From Bacillota bacterium (GTDB lineage Bacteria > Bacillota > Clostridia > Lachnospirales > Lachnospiraceae), in assembly GCA_023399055.1 (NCBI GenBank), contig JAEWQV010000015.1, positions 186,001 through 250,000 on the forward strand: DNA of 64,000 bases. The letters are read 5' to 3'. Below are positions 54,632-62,692 of this stretch, one piece after another. Below the pieces are notes generated by a model, which ran no database searches, was not told the DNA's origin, and worked only from the letters and a program-made list of their open reading frames with translations. The translations under genes were made by a program, and so were the position numbers. How positions within the stretch are numbered: the first letter of the stretch is position 1; every line of letters begins with the position of its first letter.

Positions 54632-54734
54632 CGGTTCATCCTCCTTTCAAAATTTCGTTTTCTAAGCTACCTTAGAAATCAAATAGTAATTTATTATAAT
54701 AGCCATGTCAACTTAATGCATGTCTTTGTAGTCC

Positions 54735-55346
54735 TTATAATGCAATAATGCGATAAGTATCTTCCTGTGGCTTTTCAAAGCCGTAACCAAGTTCTGTAAT
54801 TAATGCCTCCAGCCAAGCGTCTCTTAACTCGTAATAGACATTAATATCTCCATCTACTTCGTCCCAATATGGGCTATGAACACAAAGAGTTCTTTGCCAG
54901 ATAACCTCTTCACTACTCTGCTTTAATACGCGATTCGCATGATCACAGGGCATTCCATCCAGGAGATTGTCAGTAATTGCTTTATAGATGCCGGTTGCAT
55001 CTAAACGGTATTCCTTTAAGGTGATTGCAAGATTTCTTCCATTATTGATAACAATTGCCTTAATAGAAGCTTTCAGGTCAGGATTTGTGTTAAGAAGTTT
55101 TGTTATGCTATAAGCATATTTATATTCTACCTGTGATACTCGTTCCTGTAGCCAACCATGAATATTGCCGGTATCAATCATTTCCTCCAATGGTTTGTTC
55201 TCAAATTCACCGTAAAGGTTGTTGCATTCTGCTTCCAGTGGGAGCTGCTGTTTGTCGGCAAGGACGTAAAGCTCGTCTACGATTGCCTGCTGTTGTTGGA
55301 TTTTATTATATAACCAGTGATGAATGGGTCCTAAAAATGCACTCAT
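54735..55346 (-). CDS. Conserved-looking protein of unknown function, hcp-linked
   Basis: I do not recognise this 203-residue soluble protein. It is helical at the N-terminus (LGPIHHWLYNKIQQQQAIVD) and has a C-terminal part with possible metal or thiol ligands (GMPCDHANRVL; QRTLCVHSPYWDEV). The His pair at residues 9-10 and the CDH and CVH motifs could bind iron or another cofactor, which would fit its place between hcp and a hemerythrin gene. AGGAGG lies six bases before the ATG. Apart from context no function can be given. Confidence 0.6.
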   Translation of the reverse strand: MSAFLGPIHHWLYNKIQQQQAIVDELYVLADKQQLPLEAECNNLYGEFENKPLEEMIDTGNIHGWLQERVSQVEYKYAYSITKLLNTNPDLKASIKAIVINNGRNLAITLKEYRLDATGIYKAITDNLLDGMPCDHANRVLKQSSEEVIWQRTLCVHSPYWDEVDGDINVYYELRDAWLEALITELGYGFEKPQEDTYRIIAL

Positions 55347-55406
55347 ATCTGCCTCCTATGTTGCTGTGCATTTCCATAGAAAGCAGCAGCGTTTCATATT
55401 ATTTAA

Positions 55407-55449
55407 AAATCTACCGGATGTATTATATTGTGTCTCATCCGGTAGATTT
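55407..55449 (-). terminator. hcp terminator
   Basis: AAATCTACCGGATG (55407-55420) pairs perfectly with CATCCGGTAGATTT (55436-55449). On the minus strand the stem is followed by TTAAATAAT. It lies just past the hcp stop. Confidence 0.85.
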
Positions 55450-55466
55450 GCCTATTTCCTTAAGAA

Positions 55467-57104
55467 TTATGCTAAGAATAATTCAATATCATCTTCTACA
55501 GTACCAATACCTGCAATACCGAAGTTTTCAACTAGAACCTTTGCTACATTAGGAGAAAGGAATGCTGGTAATGTAGGTCCTAAGTGGATGTTCTTTACAC
55601 CTAAGTGTAAGAGTGCAAGAAGAACGATAACTGCCTTCTGCTCATACCATGCGATGTTAAAAGCGATTGGAAGCTCATTGATATCTTGAAGTTCGAATAC
55701 TTCTTTGAGTTTCAAGGCGATTAAAGCAAGGGAGTAGGAGTCATTACACTGACCTGCGTCTAATACTCTTGGAATACCACCGATATCACCTAAATCGAGC
55801 TTGTTGTATTTGTATTTTGCACAACCAGCAGTAAGGATTACAGTATCCTTAGGAAGTGCCTGTGCAAATTCTGTATAGTAATTTCTAGATTTATGACGAC
55901 CGTCACAACCAGCCATTACAAAGAATTTCTTGATAGCACCGGACTTAACAGCGCCAACAACAGCATCTGCTAATGCAAGTACCTGATTGTGTGCAAAACC
56001 ACCGATGATTTCACCTTTTTCAATCTGGGTAGGAGCAGCACAAGTCTTAGCAAGTTCAATGATCTGTGAGAAGTCCTTGTGACCATTCTCGTCACGTTCA
56101 ATATGTGTACAACCAGAGATACCAGTTGCACCGGTGGTGAATAATCTGGCTTTATAAGAAGCAGCTGGAGGAACCACACAGTTGGTAGTCATTAAGATTG
56201 GTCCGTTAAAGCTTTCGAATTCTTCCTTCTGTTTCCACCATGCGTTACCATAGTTACCTACAAAGTTATCATACTTTTTGAAGGCAGGATAATAGTGAGC
56301 TGGAAGCATCTCGGAATGAGTATATACATCAACGCCGGTACCCTGTGTCTGCTCAAGTAACTGCTCAAGGTCTCTTAAATCATGACCGGAGATAAGAATA
56401 CCAGGTTTTGTGCTAACACCAATATTAACCTTTGTAATTTCAGGATTACCATAAGTACCAGTATTGGCTGCATCAAGAAGAGCCATACCATCTACACCGA
56501 ATTTACCGGTTTCTAAGGTAAGTGCTACTAAATCGTTTGCATCTAAGCTGTTATCTAAAGTTGCAGCAAGAGCTCTCTGCATAAATTCGCTAACTTCAGC
56601 ACTGTCATATTTTAATTCGTTTGCATGCTTCATGTAAGCAGCAAGACCTTTAATACCATATATAATAAGCTCTCTTAAGCTTCTTACATCTTCGTTTTCA
56701 GTTGCAAGAACACCAACCTTGGTGGACTTTGCATCAAATTCTTCTCTTGAGGAAGCAGTCCAAAGTGCTGCTTCTGGTAAGTTTGCTTTGTCAGCTACCT
56801 TTGCAAGCAATTCATCTTTGATGGAAAGAGTCTCTACAACGCGTGTATAGAAAACTTCATCATCAAAGTTTGCATTTGTTATAGTTGAGAACATATTAAT
56901 TGTAACATAGTGATTAACATCAGCAGAGATATCCTCGCCTTGCTTTCTAAGAGCAGTAGTTACTGCACTTAAGCCCTTTGTAACATAGACTAATAAATCC
57001 TGCATTCTGGATAAATCCGGTGTTTTACCACAAACACCAATTTGTGTACAGCCTGTGCAGCCTGCAGCTTCCTGACACTGATAACAAAACATCTTGTTTT
57101 CCAT
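55467..57104 (-). CDS. hcp: Hybrid-cluster protein (hydroxylamine reductase / NO reductase)
   Basis: This 545-residue enzyme begins MENKMFCYQCQEAAGCTGC. C7-x2-C10-x8-C19-x5-C25 bind the cubane cluster, and later segments (SGHDLRDLEQLL; GATGISGCTHIERDENG; MAGCDGRHKSRNYYTEFA; LDAGQCNDSYSL) bind the hybrid Fe-S-O cluster. Hcp reduces hydroxylamine in vitro and NO in cells. AAAGGAG precedes the ATG. A Crp/Fnr-family regulator diverges from it across 346 bp, a usual partner (HcpR-like). Confidence 0.96.
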   Translation of the reverse strand: MENKMFCYQCQEAAGCTGCTQIGVCGKTPDLSRMQDLLVYVTKGLSAVTTALRKQGEDISADVNHYVTINMFSTITNANFDDEVFYTRVVETLSIKDELLAKVADKANLPEAALWTASSREEFDAKSTKVGVLATENEDVRSLRELIIYGIKGLAAYMKHANELKYDSAEVSEFMQRALAATLDNSLDANDLVALTLETGKFGVDGMALLDAANTGTYGNPEITKVNIGVSTKPGILISGHDLRDLEQLLEQTQGTGVDVYTHSEMLPAHYYPAFKKYDNFVGNYGNAWWKQKEEFESFNGPILMTTNCVVPPAASYKARLFTTGATGISGCTHIERDENGHKDFSQIIELAKTCAAPTQIEKGEIIGGFAHNQVLALADAVVGAVKSGAIKKFFVMAGCDGRHKSRNYYTEFAQALPKDTVILTAGCAKYKYNKLDLGDIGGIPRVLDAGQCNDSYSLALIALKLKEVFELQDINELPIAFNIAWYEQKAVIVLLALLHLGVKNIHLGPTLPAFLSPNVAKVLVENFGIAGIGTVEDDIELFLA

Positions 57105-57450
57105 TGTGAATATCTCCTTTATTCATATCATTTTTATTCATAACAAGTGAAACATTTGTCGTTTCATCTTGTTTTCGCCAACGTACCGGTATATCAATGG
57201 AGGGAGGCAGTTATGAGAAACTTCTTTACTGTCTTTCTTCCAGTTGACTTTCTGGGAACAAGATGAGTATAATACAAATAAAAATAGAAAAGTGTAGCTG
57301 CAGCTACAAATATGAAAATATATTGAAATATTTTTATTACACATTGTTTTGCCTACTTTATTGATATTAAAGAACGCATGAAATATAAATTTATATAGGA
57401 AGAAACATACGCAATATTTGTAAAACTATAGATACAAAAAGGAGAGCTTT
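57105..57450. promoter_or_regulatory. hcp-regulator intergenic region with palindromes
   Basis: Seen here: AAAATAT-N6-ATATTTT (57315-57334) and the perfect 14-base palindrome ATATAAATTTATAT (57383-57396), both candidate Crp/Fnr-family sites. Also seen are a hairpin (57142-57173) with the 18-base repeat shared with 24676-24693, and an inverted pair TCATCTTGTT (57164) and AACAAGATGA (57257) around about 100 bases with a tiny frame MRNFFTVFLPVDFLGTR after GGAGG. No supported gene. Confidence 0.45.
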
Positions 57451-58140
57451 ATGGAGCAGTATTATGAGATACTTAAAAAATGTCCGTTATTTCGCCGTAT
57501 TGATGAAAATGACATGGGAGCCTTGATGGGCTGTCTTAATGTTAAGGTGAAAAGCTTCGAAGCAGATGAATATATATTCTTTGCAGGGGATGAGATAAAT
57601 GCGATTGGAATTGTTTTGCAGGGAATGATAGAAATTATGAAAGAGAATTTGTCCGGCAACAAACACATCGTAGCTTTTCTGGGAGCTTCCGATATGTTTG
57701 CAGAGGGTATTGTATGTACAGAGCGGAGGATTTCTCCGGTAACCGTACGAATGAAAGAAGCAGGAAAGATATTATTTATTCCTTATGAAAGAATCATTAA
57801 GTCTTGCGGAAATGGTTGCAATTTTCATATTAGCTTAATACAGAGCATGATGGTGGTCCTTGGTGAGAGAAATGTAAGATTGAATCGTAAGCTGGAACTA
57901 CTTACCTTTAAGGGGATGAGAGAGAAGATTGCCAGCTATCTCTTAGGGGAATCAAATGAACGAGGCAGTAATATGTTTCAGATTATGCTAAATCGTACTG
58001 AGCTTTCAGATTATCTTAATGTATCAAGAACCTCTATGTGCAGGGAGCTGGCAAGAATGAAGGACGAGGGGCTGATTGACTTCTATGGGAATAGCTTTAA
58101 ATTAATTAACAAGGCTGCTTTAGCCCAATGTTTAGAGTAA
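57451..58140 (+). CDS. Crp/Fnr-family regulator, HcpR-like
   Basis: This 229-residue regulator has a cyclic-nucleotide-binding-type beta barrel (about 10-125; FEADEYIFFAGDEINAIGIV, GIVLQGMIEI), a dimer helix and a C-terminal helix-turn-helix (LNRTELSDYLNVSRTSMCRE). The Fnr cysteine cluster at the N-terminus is absent, apart from Cys11. Context, divergent from hcp and near a hemerythrin gene, suggests it senses NO or redox state and drives hcp; haem-binding HcpR proteins are the model. AAAGGAG lies before the ATG. Confidence 0.88.
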   Translation: MEQYYEILKKCPLFRRIDENDMGALMGCLNVKVKSFEADEYIFFAGDEINAIGIVLQGMIEIMKENLSGNKHIVAFLGASDMFAEGIVCTERRISPVTVRMKEAGKILFIPYERIIKSCGNGCNFHISLIQSMMVVLGERNVRLNRKLELLTFKGMREKIASYLLGESNERGSNMFQIMLNRTELSDYLNVSRTSMCRELARMKDEGLIDFYGNSFKLINKAALAQCLE

Positions 58141-58252
58141 GTAAATTTATTTGCAAACCTCTATCAAATGTCCTTTAAAGATAGTTAAACTTCAAGAAAT
58201 GTGTAGAATTGTAAACAAATCAGGAAGAATCAGGAAGAATTGTGGTTTGCAA

Positions 58253-58281
58253 TTGAGATATTTGTAGAAAAATGGTATAAT
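58253..58281 (+). promoter_or_regulatory. Promoter of the sensor-diguanylate cyclase gene
   Basis: TTGAGA (58253-58258) and TATAAT (58276-58281) are 17 bases apart, with TG before the -10 box. A ten-base tandem repeat AATCAGGAAG x2 lies just upstream (58219-58238). Confidence 0.7.
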
Positions 58282-58317
58282 TGAATCGTTTGAGTGCACA
58301 GAATGGGAGGTGAGAGT

Positions 58318-60219
58318 ATGCTGAAAAAGAGAAAATTAATTGGAGTTATTGTCTCTGAAGTAGAGGAACTTTATCAGCAAAAGCTATTGAAGGGAATTAT
58401 AACCCAATGTTATTCCCTGGATTATGATGTAGCCATTTTCTCAACCTTTATTCGAGATACAGATTTACCAGAGTATAAAATGGGTGAAAAGAATATTTAT
58501 CAATTAATAAACTTTGATTTATTTGATGGAATTCTTGTTGCTGGGGTAACCTTAGCGATGCCAAATCTTAGACAGGAGATTGAACAGCTTCTATTAAAGA
58601 AATGCAAATGTCCGGTGTTATATATAGATCTATACTCAGAACATTTTCCTTTTATTTATACCGATGACAGAAAAGCTTCGGAGCAAATAACGGACCATTT
58701 AATTGATTGCCATAAGTATAAAAAAATCTATTGTCTGGCAGCAGACCCAAACACTGCGGCAACGATAAGCCGTGTAGCAGGCTTTAAGGATTCAATGCTG
58801 AAACATAATATTGAAGTAAAGGAAAACATGATCTCTTATGATGGTGATTATTACTATTGTAGCGGAGAGGCTTTTGCAAGAAAAATTATTAATAATGAAA
58901 TAGAGAGACCCGAGGCTATCGTATGCATTAATGATTATATGGCGATTGGCTTAGTAAACGAGCTTGAAAGGAATGGAATTCATGTGCCGGAGGATATAGC
59001 GGTTACGGGTTATGATGCGACCGAAGAAGCAGCACTTTCTCGTACGGTTATAACCACCTATTCACCTCCAATTAAGCAGACAGGTGTAAATGCTGTTTGT
59101 GAATTATCTAGATTAATGACTGGTGTAATTGCCCAGCCCTGCAATATGAAATCCAGTCGACTTGATGTTGGCAGAAGCTGTGGCTGTAATGACATGGAGT
59201 TCATGAAACGAAGTGTTATTCATCGTTTAAAGCACAAATCAGAGGATTATAAAAGGCTTTTAGAAAGTCATATGACAGAGACGCTTACGGCTGTTTCAAG
59301 TTTGGAAGATTGTCTGTCTTATTTCAGCAAATTTCTTTATTTGATTAAAGATTACTCTGATTACTACTTATGCCTGTGCCATAATTGGGATGGCAGCGTG
59401 CACAATTATAGTGAAGAAGATACCTATATTAGAACGGGATACACCTCTAAAGTGACCCTTGCAATGGCAAGTGAGAACAGAAATGTCCTGGATAGTAATA
59501 TTACATTTGAAGCTAAGAATTTAATACCAGATCTGTGGAAGGACAGGGAGAAACCCAAGGCATACTATATTACCCCTATGCATTTTAATGATCGAACCAT
59601 TGGATACTCGGTACTTTCTTATGGGGACAAGGTTCAAGCCTTTGATATTACTTATAGAAATTGGAGCTGTAATGTAATGAATGCTCTGGAATATAACAGG
59701 GCACATAGAAAGTTATATCGTTCTTCCTTCCGTGATGTATTAACTGGTATCTACAATCGTAGCGGATTTAATCAAAACCTTCCAGAATTAATTCACGAAG
59801 TAATCAGCCAAAAGAAAAAGCTGGCGATTGTGATGGCGGATATGGATAACTTAAAGGATGTCAATGATAGCTTTGGCCATAAGGAGGGAGATAATATTAT
59901 CTCTGTTGTAGCTGGTGCTTTTCAAAGTTGTTGCAAAGATAATGATATCTGTGCTCGTATTGGTGGGGATGAATTTTTATTTGCAGGAGTTGTAGAGGAG
60001 GGAGTCGAACGCGGAGAAGAAATGATTGAAGCAGTGAGACATTACATCAGTATCTACAACTTAAAATCTAAGAAACCCTATCAAATTGAAATTAGTATGG
60101 GGGCTTGCAGTGACTATATAGCTGGTAAAGAGGATATGGATCGTATGCTTGATACCGCAGATCAAGAAATGTATCTTAATAAAGCGCAGAATAAGAAGAG
60201 ACGCGCAATGTTGGGTTAA
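58318..60219 (+). CDS. Cytosolic LacI-type sensor fused to diguanylate cyclase (GGDEF)
   Basis: This 633-residue protein begins with a periplasmic-binding-protein-like domain of the LacI/GalR regulator class (about 5-275; LIGVIVSEVEELYQQKLLKG, CINDYMAIGLVNELERNGIH, DIAVTGYDAT) but has no DNA-binding helix-turn-helix, signal peptide or membrane helix. A middle region (about 300-460) may be GAF-like, and the C-terminus is a GGDEF domain (FRDVLTGIYNRSGFNQNL; ARIGGDEFLF near residue 547). The product-inhibition site reads KDND, not RxxD. It would make cyclic di-GMP in response to a cytosolic sugar-like ligand. GGGAGG seven bases before ATG 58318 decides the start. Confidence 0.88.
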   Translation: MLKKRKLIGVIVSEVEELYQQKLLKGIITQCYSLDYDVAIFSTFIRDTDLPEYKMGEKNIYQLINFDLFDGILVAGVTLAMPNLRQEIEQLLLKKCKCPVLYIDLYSEHFPFIYTDDRKASEQITDHLIDCHKYKKIYCLAADPNTAATISRVAGFKDSMLKHNIEVKENMISYDGDYYYCSGEAFARKIINNEIERPEAIVCINDYMAIGLVNELERNGIHVPEDIAVTGYDATEEAALSRTVITTYSPPIKQTGVNAVCELSRLMTGVIAQPCNMKSSRLDVGRSCGCNDMEFMKRSVIHRLKHKSEDYKRLLESHMTETLTAVSSLEDCLSYFSKFLYLIKDYSDYYLCLCHNWDGSVHNYSEEDTYIRTGYTSKVTLAMASENRNVLDSNITFEAKNLIPDLWKDREKPKAYYITPMHFNDRTIGYSVLSYGDKVQAFDITYRNWSCNVMNALEYNRAHRKLYRSSFRDVLTGIYNRSGFNQNLPELIHEVISQKKKLAIVMADMDNLKDVNDSFGHKEGDNIISVVAGAFQSCCKDNDICARIGGDEFLFAGVVEEGVERGEEMIEAVRHYISIYNLKSKKPYQIEISMGACSDYIAGKEDMDRMLDTADQEMYLNKAQNKKRRAMLG

Positions 60220-60240
60220 TTCAAAATATTAAAATAGAAA

Positions 60241-60305
60241 AGGGCAGATAATAGCTTTTTAAACACTTTTGATTAGAGTGGTGTTAGGAAGATATTATTT
60301 GCCCT
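60241..60305. terminator. Terminator between the GGDEF and acetyltransferase genes
   Basis: AGGGCAGATAATA (60241-60253) pairs with TATTATTTGCCCT (60293-60305). An inner pair AAACACTTTT / AGAGTGGTGTT extends the stem, and it can serve both convergent genes. Confidence 0.7.
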
Positions 60306-60371
60306 ATTATTCACCATAAGTTAACGACTTTTATTTTATCTTTTATATAATTTAAAGGTTTCAACGGCCTT

Positions 60372-60848
60372 TTATTTATCTGCCATATCTTTTAAGGTAT
60401 TACCAGCAAGTCTGTACACAGTCCATTCACTCATAGGTTCAGCTCCTAACGATAAGTAAAAATCAATGCTAGGTTGGTTCCAGTTCAGACATGACCATTC
60501 CAGTCGACCACAACCACGTTCAACTGCGATTTGCGCAAGTTTTTTCAAAATGGATTTACCATATCCATAACCCCTATACTCTGGTTTAACATACAGATCT
60601 TCCAGATAGAGACCAGATCTTCCTAAAAATGTTGAGAAGTTATGAAAGAATAAGGCAAATCCTACTTCGATTTCATCTTTTATTGCGAAGATAACCTCTG
60701 CATTTTTCTTGTCAAATAGCCATTCATTTAATAACTCCTCTGTTGCAATAACCTCCTCTGACATTTTTTCATAATCAGCTAAAGCTCTTATAAATTGAAG
60801 TATTAGCGCAGTATCTGATCGGTTGGCATAACGAAAAGTTAAACTCAT
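60372..60848 (-). CDS. GNAT N-acetyltransferase, diamine/spermidine-type
   Basis: This 158-residue GNAT protein has the acetyl-CoA loop YRGYGYGKSILKKLAQIA and a C-terminal half (LEWSCLNWNQPSIDFYLSLG) that resembles spermidine/spermine N1-acetyltransferases. It may acetylate polyamines or amino-acid derivatives; the substrate is inference. The frame extends to 60896, but AAAGGAG lies eight bases before ATG 60848 and the conserved start MSLTFRYANRSD follows. It is a single gene convergent with the GGDEF gene. Confidence 0.87.
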   Translation of the reverse strand: MSLTFRYANRSDTALILQFIRALADYEKMSEEVIATEELLNEWLFDKKNAEVIFAIKDEIEVGFALFFHNFSTFLGRSGLYLEDLYVKPEYRGYGYGKSILKKLAQIAVERGCGRLEWSCLNWNQPSIDFYLSLGAEPMSEWTVYRLAGNTLKDMADK

Positions 60849-61062
60849 ACTTATGACTCCTTTACAAACGAGTATGGTACATAAATTGATATACATTGAA
60901 ATAATATTTTACTCGATTATATCAGACGTTCTTTGATTTTGCTATCAACAAAAACTTGTCCATTAACAAAAGGATTGTATTTATGATAGGTTTGTTATAA
61001 GATACAAACAAATAGAACGTAGTAAAGTGTTATTATAATACAGTAAGAAAGGATCATTTGGA

Positions 61063-61413
61063 ATGAAGGAGAAGTCAGGGACTCATACTCATATAGATGC
61101 AGAGGGTAAGGAATACTCCCACAGTCATGATTCCGGTCATGGGCATAAACATAGTCACAAGAGCACCAAGGCAGTATTGGATCGTTTGTCTCGGGCGAGC
61201 GGCCACCTGGACTCTGTAAAGCGAATGGTTGCGGAAGGAAAGGATTGCAGTGAGGTGTTAATTCAGCTATCTGCAGTTATTGCAGCGCTTAATAACACCG
61301 GTAAAGTAATTCTAAAGGATCATATAGAGCATTGCATCGTAGACGCTGTGGAATCTGGTGATGCAGAAACAATTAGGAATTTAAATATAGCGATAGATCG
61401 TTTTATTAAATAA
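61063..61413 (+). CDS. CsoR/RcnR-family metal-responsive repressor with His-rich N-terminus
   Basis: This 116-residue helical repressor has a conserved core (KAVLDRLSRASGHLDSVKRM, then DCSEVLIQLSAVIAALNNTG) with ligands C62, H87 and C91 at the family distances of 25 and four. Counting back 32 residues from C62 gives H30, so the set is H-C-H-C, the fingerprint of nickel sensor InrS rather than copper CsoR (xCHC) or RcnR (HCHH). Eight His residues lie in the first 32 residues and may capture metal. It lies before a nickel/cobalt ECF transporter, which it probably represses. GAAAGG precedes the ATG. Confidence 0.88.
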   Translation: MKEKSGTHTHIDAEGKEYSHSHDSGHGHKHSHKSTKAVLDRLSRASGHLDSVKRMVAEGKDCSEVLIQLSAVIAALNNTGKVILKDHIEHCIVDAVESGDAETIRNLNIAIDRFIK

Positions 61414-61446
61414 AATTTTGTATTAGTTTAGCCATACAAAAATTTG

Positions 61447-61459
61447 TATCCCCCCCTAC
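61447..61459 (+). promoter_or_regulatory. Candidate operator for the CsoR/RcnR-family regulator
   Basis: TAT-C7-TAC sits between the regulator and the transporter gene. A run of six or seven G or C flanked by TA-rich ends is the form of known RcnR/CsoR/InrS operators. It would block the transporter promoter when metal is low or release it when metal binds, depending on class. Confidence 0.55.
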
Positions 61460-61585
61460 GGCTTGTGCAAATAAAAAAAGCATTTATAATTAAAATGATT
61501 TAAAAGGTAATAGCAGGATAAATGCTAAATAATTGGAGATATTGCTATTTACCAGCAGAATGTAGGATTAGGGAGGAACAAGATT

Positions 61586-62578
61586 ATGCATATGGCAGAC
61601 GCATTGATTGCACCTGCAGTAGCGGCCACCATGTATGTAGCATCAACGGGGGCAGCAGCTTTTTCAGTAAATAAGGTTAGATTAGAACAGGACATTAAAA
61701 AGATTCCGCTCATGGGCGTTATGTCCGCTTTTGTATTTGCGGGACAGATGATTAACTTTACCATACCGGGAACCGGTTCTAGTGGACATTTATGCGGTGG
61801 TTTATTATTATCCATATTACTTGGACCTTATGCTGGATTTCTTTCTATGATTTCAATCCTAGCCATTCAAGCGCTTTTGTTTGCAGATGGTGGTATCCTT
61901 GCACTAGGAAGTAATATATGGAATATGGCGTTTTATGCATGCTTTATTGGTTATGCACTTATTTATAAACCGTTCATCAAGAAGAATATGAATAAGGGAC
62001 GAATAATGCTTGTCAGTATAATTGCAAGTGTTGTTAGCCTTCAACTTGGAGCCTTTAGTGTTACACTTCAAACCCTTGCCTCCGGTATAACCGAGCTTTC
62101 CTTTGGACAGTTCCTATTATTTATGCAGCCAATTCATTTGGCAATTGGAGCAGTTGAAGGTGTAATTACTGGTGCGGTGGTAATCTTTATTCATAGTACA
62201 AGACCTGAGCTATTAACAGATAGTAAGGTTGACAATAAGCTTGGGTTTAAGCAGGTGTTGGCAATCCTCTCCATTCTTGTAGTGGTTATTGGTGGAGGAT
62301 TATCTCTAGTAGCTTCTGGCAATCCTGACGGATTGGAATGGTCCATTGAAAATGTGACCGGAAGTACAGAGTTAGAGCCACAGAGCGAACATGCAGAAGC
62401 TACCAAAGGTGCCGCGGGGCTACAAGAAAAGACTGCGCTACTTCCAGACTATGCATTTAAGAATAGTGATTCAGTCCTGGGAACCAGTTTTTCTGGTGTT
62501 GTTGGTGCGGGTGTTGTAGCGGTGGTCAGTTTAGGCTGTCTCGCATTAATTAGATTGTTTAAGAAAAAGACTTTGTAA
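61586..62578 (+). CDS. Nickel/cobalt ECF transporter substrate-binding membrane protein (CbiM/NikM with PDGL domain)
   Basis: This 330-residue membrane protein begins MHMADALIAPAVAATMY. Met1-His2 near the N-terminus form the metal site in CbiM/NikM proteins. Six or seven helices follow (PGTGSSGHLCGGLLLSILLG is typical). A C-terminal part with PDGL (SGNPDGLEWSIENVTG) and one more helix corresponds to the NikN/CbiN-like subunit, so M and N are fused. A cobalamin riboswitch is absent, and together with the upstream metal sensor this points to nickel or cobalt supply rather than B12 control. GGGAGG lies about nine bases before the ATG. Confidence 0.9.
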   Translation: MHMADALIAPAVAATMYVASTGAAAFSVNKVRLEQDIKKIPLMGVMSAFVFAGQMINFTIPGTGSSGHLCGGLLLSILLGPYAGFLSMISILAIQALLFADGGILALGSNIWNMAFYACFIGYALIYKPFIKKNMNKGRIMLVSIIASVVSLQLGAFSVTLQTLASGITELSFGQFLLFMQPIHLAIGAVEGVITGAVVIFIHSTRPELLTDSKVDNKLGFKQVLAILSILVVVIGGGLSLVASGNPDGLEWSIENVTGSTELEPQSEHAEATKGAAGLQEKTALLPDYAFKNSDSVLGTSFSGVVGAGVVAVVSLGCLALIRLFKKKTL

Positions 62579-62692
62579 AAGAAAGTTCTAGATAGAGTAG
62601 GATAGCAAGGTTATAAAGAGTAAAAATAGCAGGTAGGTTCTTAATATAAGAATCTACCTGATTTACACGTTTGGTGGAAGGCAGCAGGAGCG

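Noticed and set aside
55100..55689. Open frames antisense to hcp and the neighbouring unknown gene
   Set aside because: They overlap strongly conserved hcp sequence and its terminator and have no ribosome site.
58219..58238. CRISPR-like or operator significance of the AATCAGGAAG tandem
   Set aside because: Just two ten-base units; may be simple slippage upstream of the promoter.
61414..61585. Cobalamin riboswitch before the CbiM-like gene
   Set aside because: The leader is only about 170 bases, has no B12-box-like sequence and is dominated by a C7 tract suited to a CsoR/RcnR-family operator.
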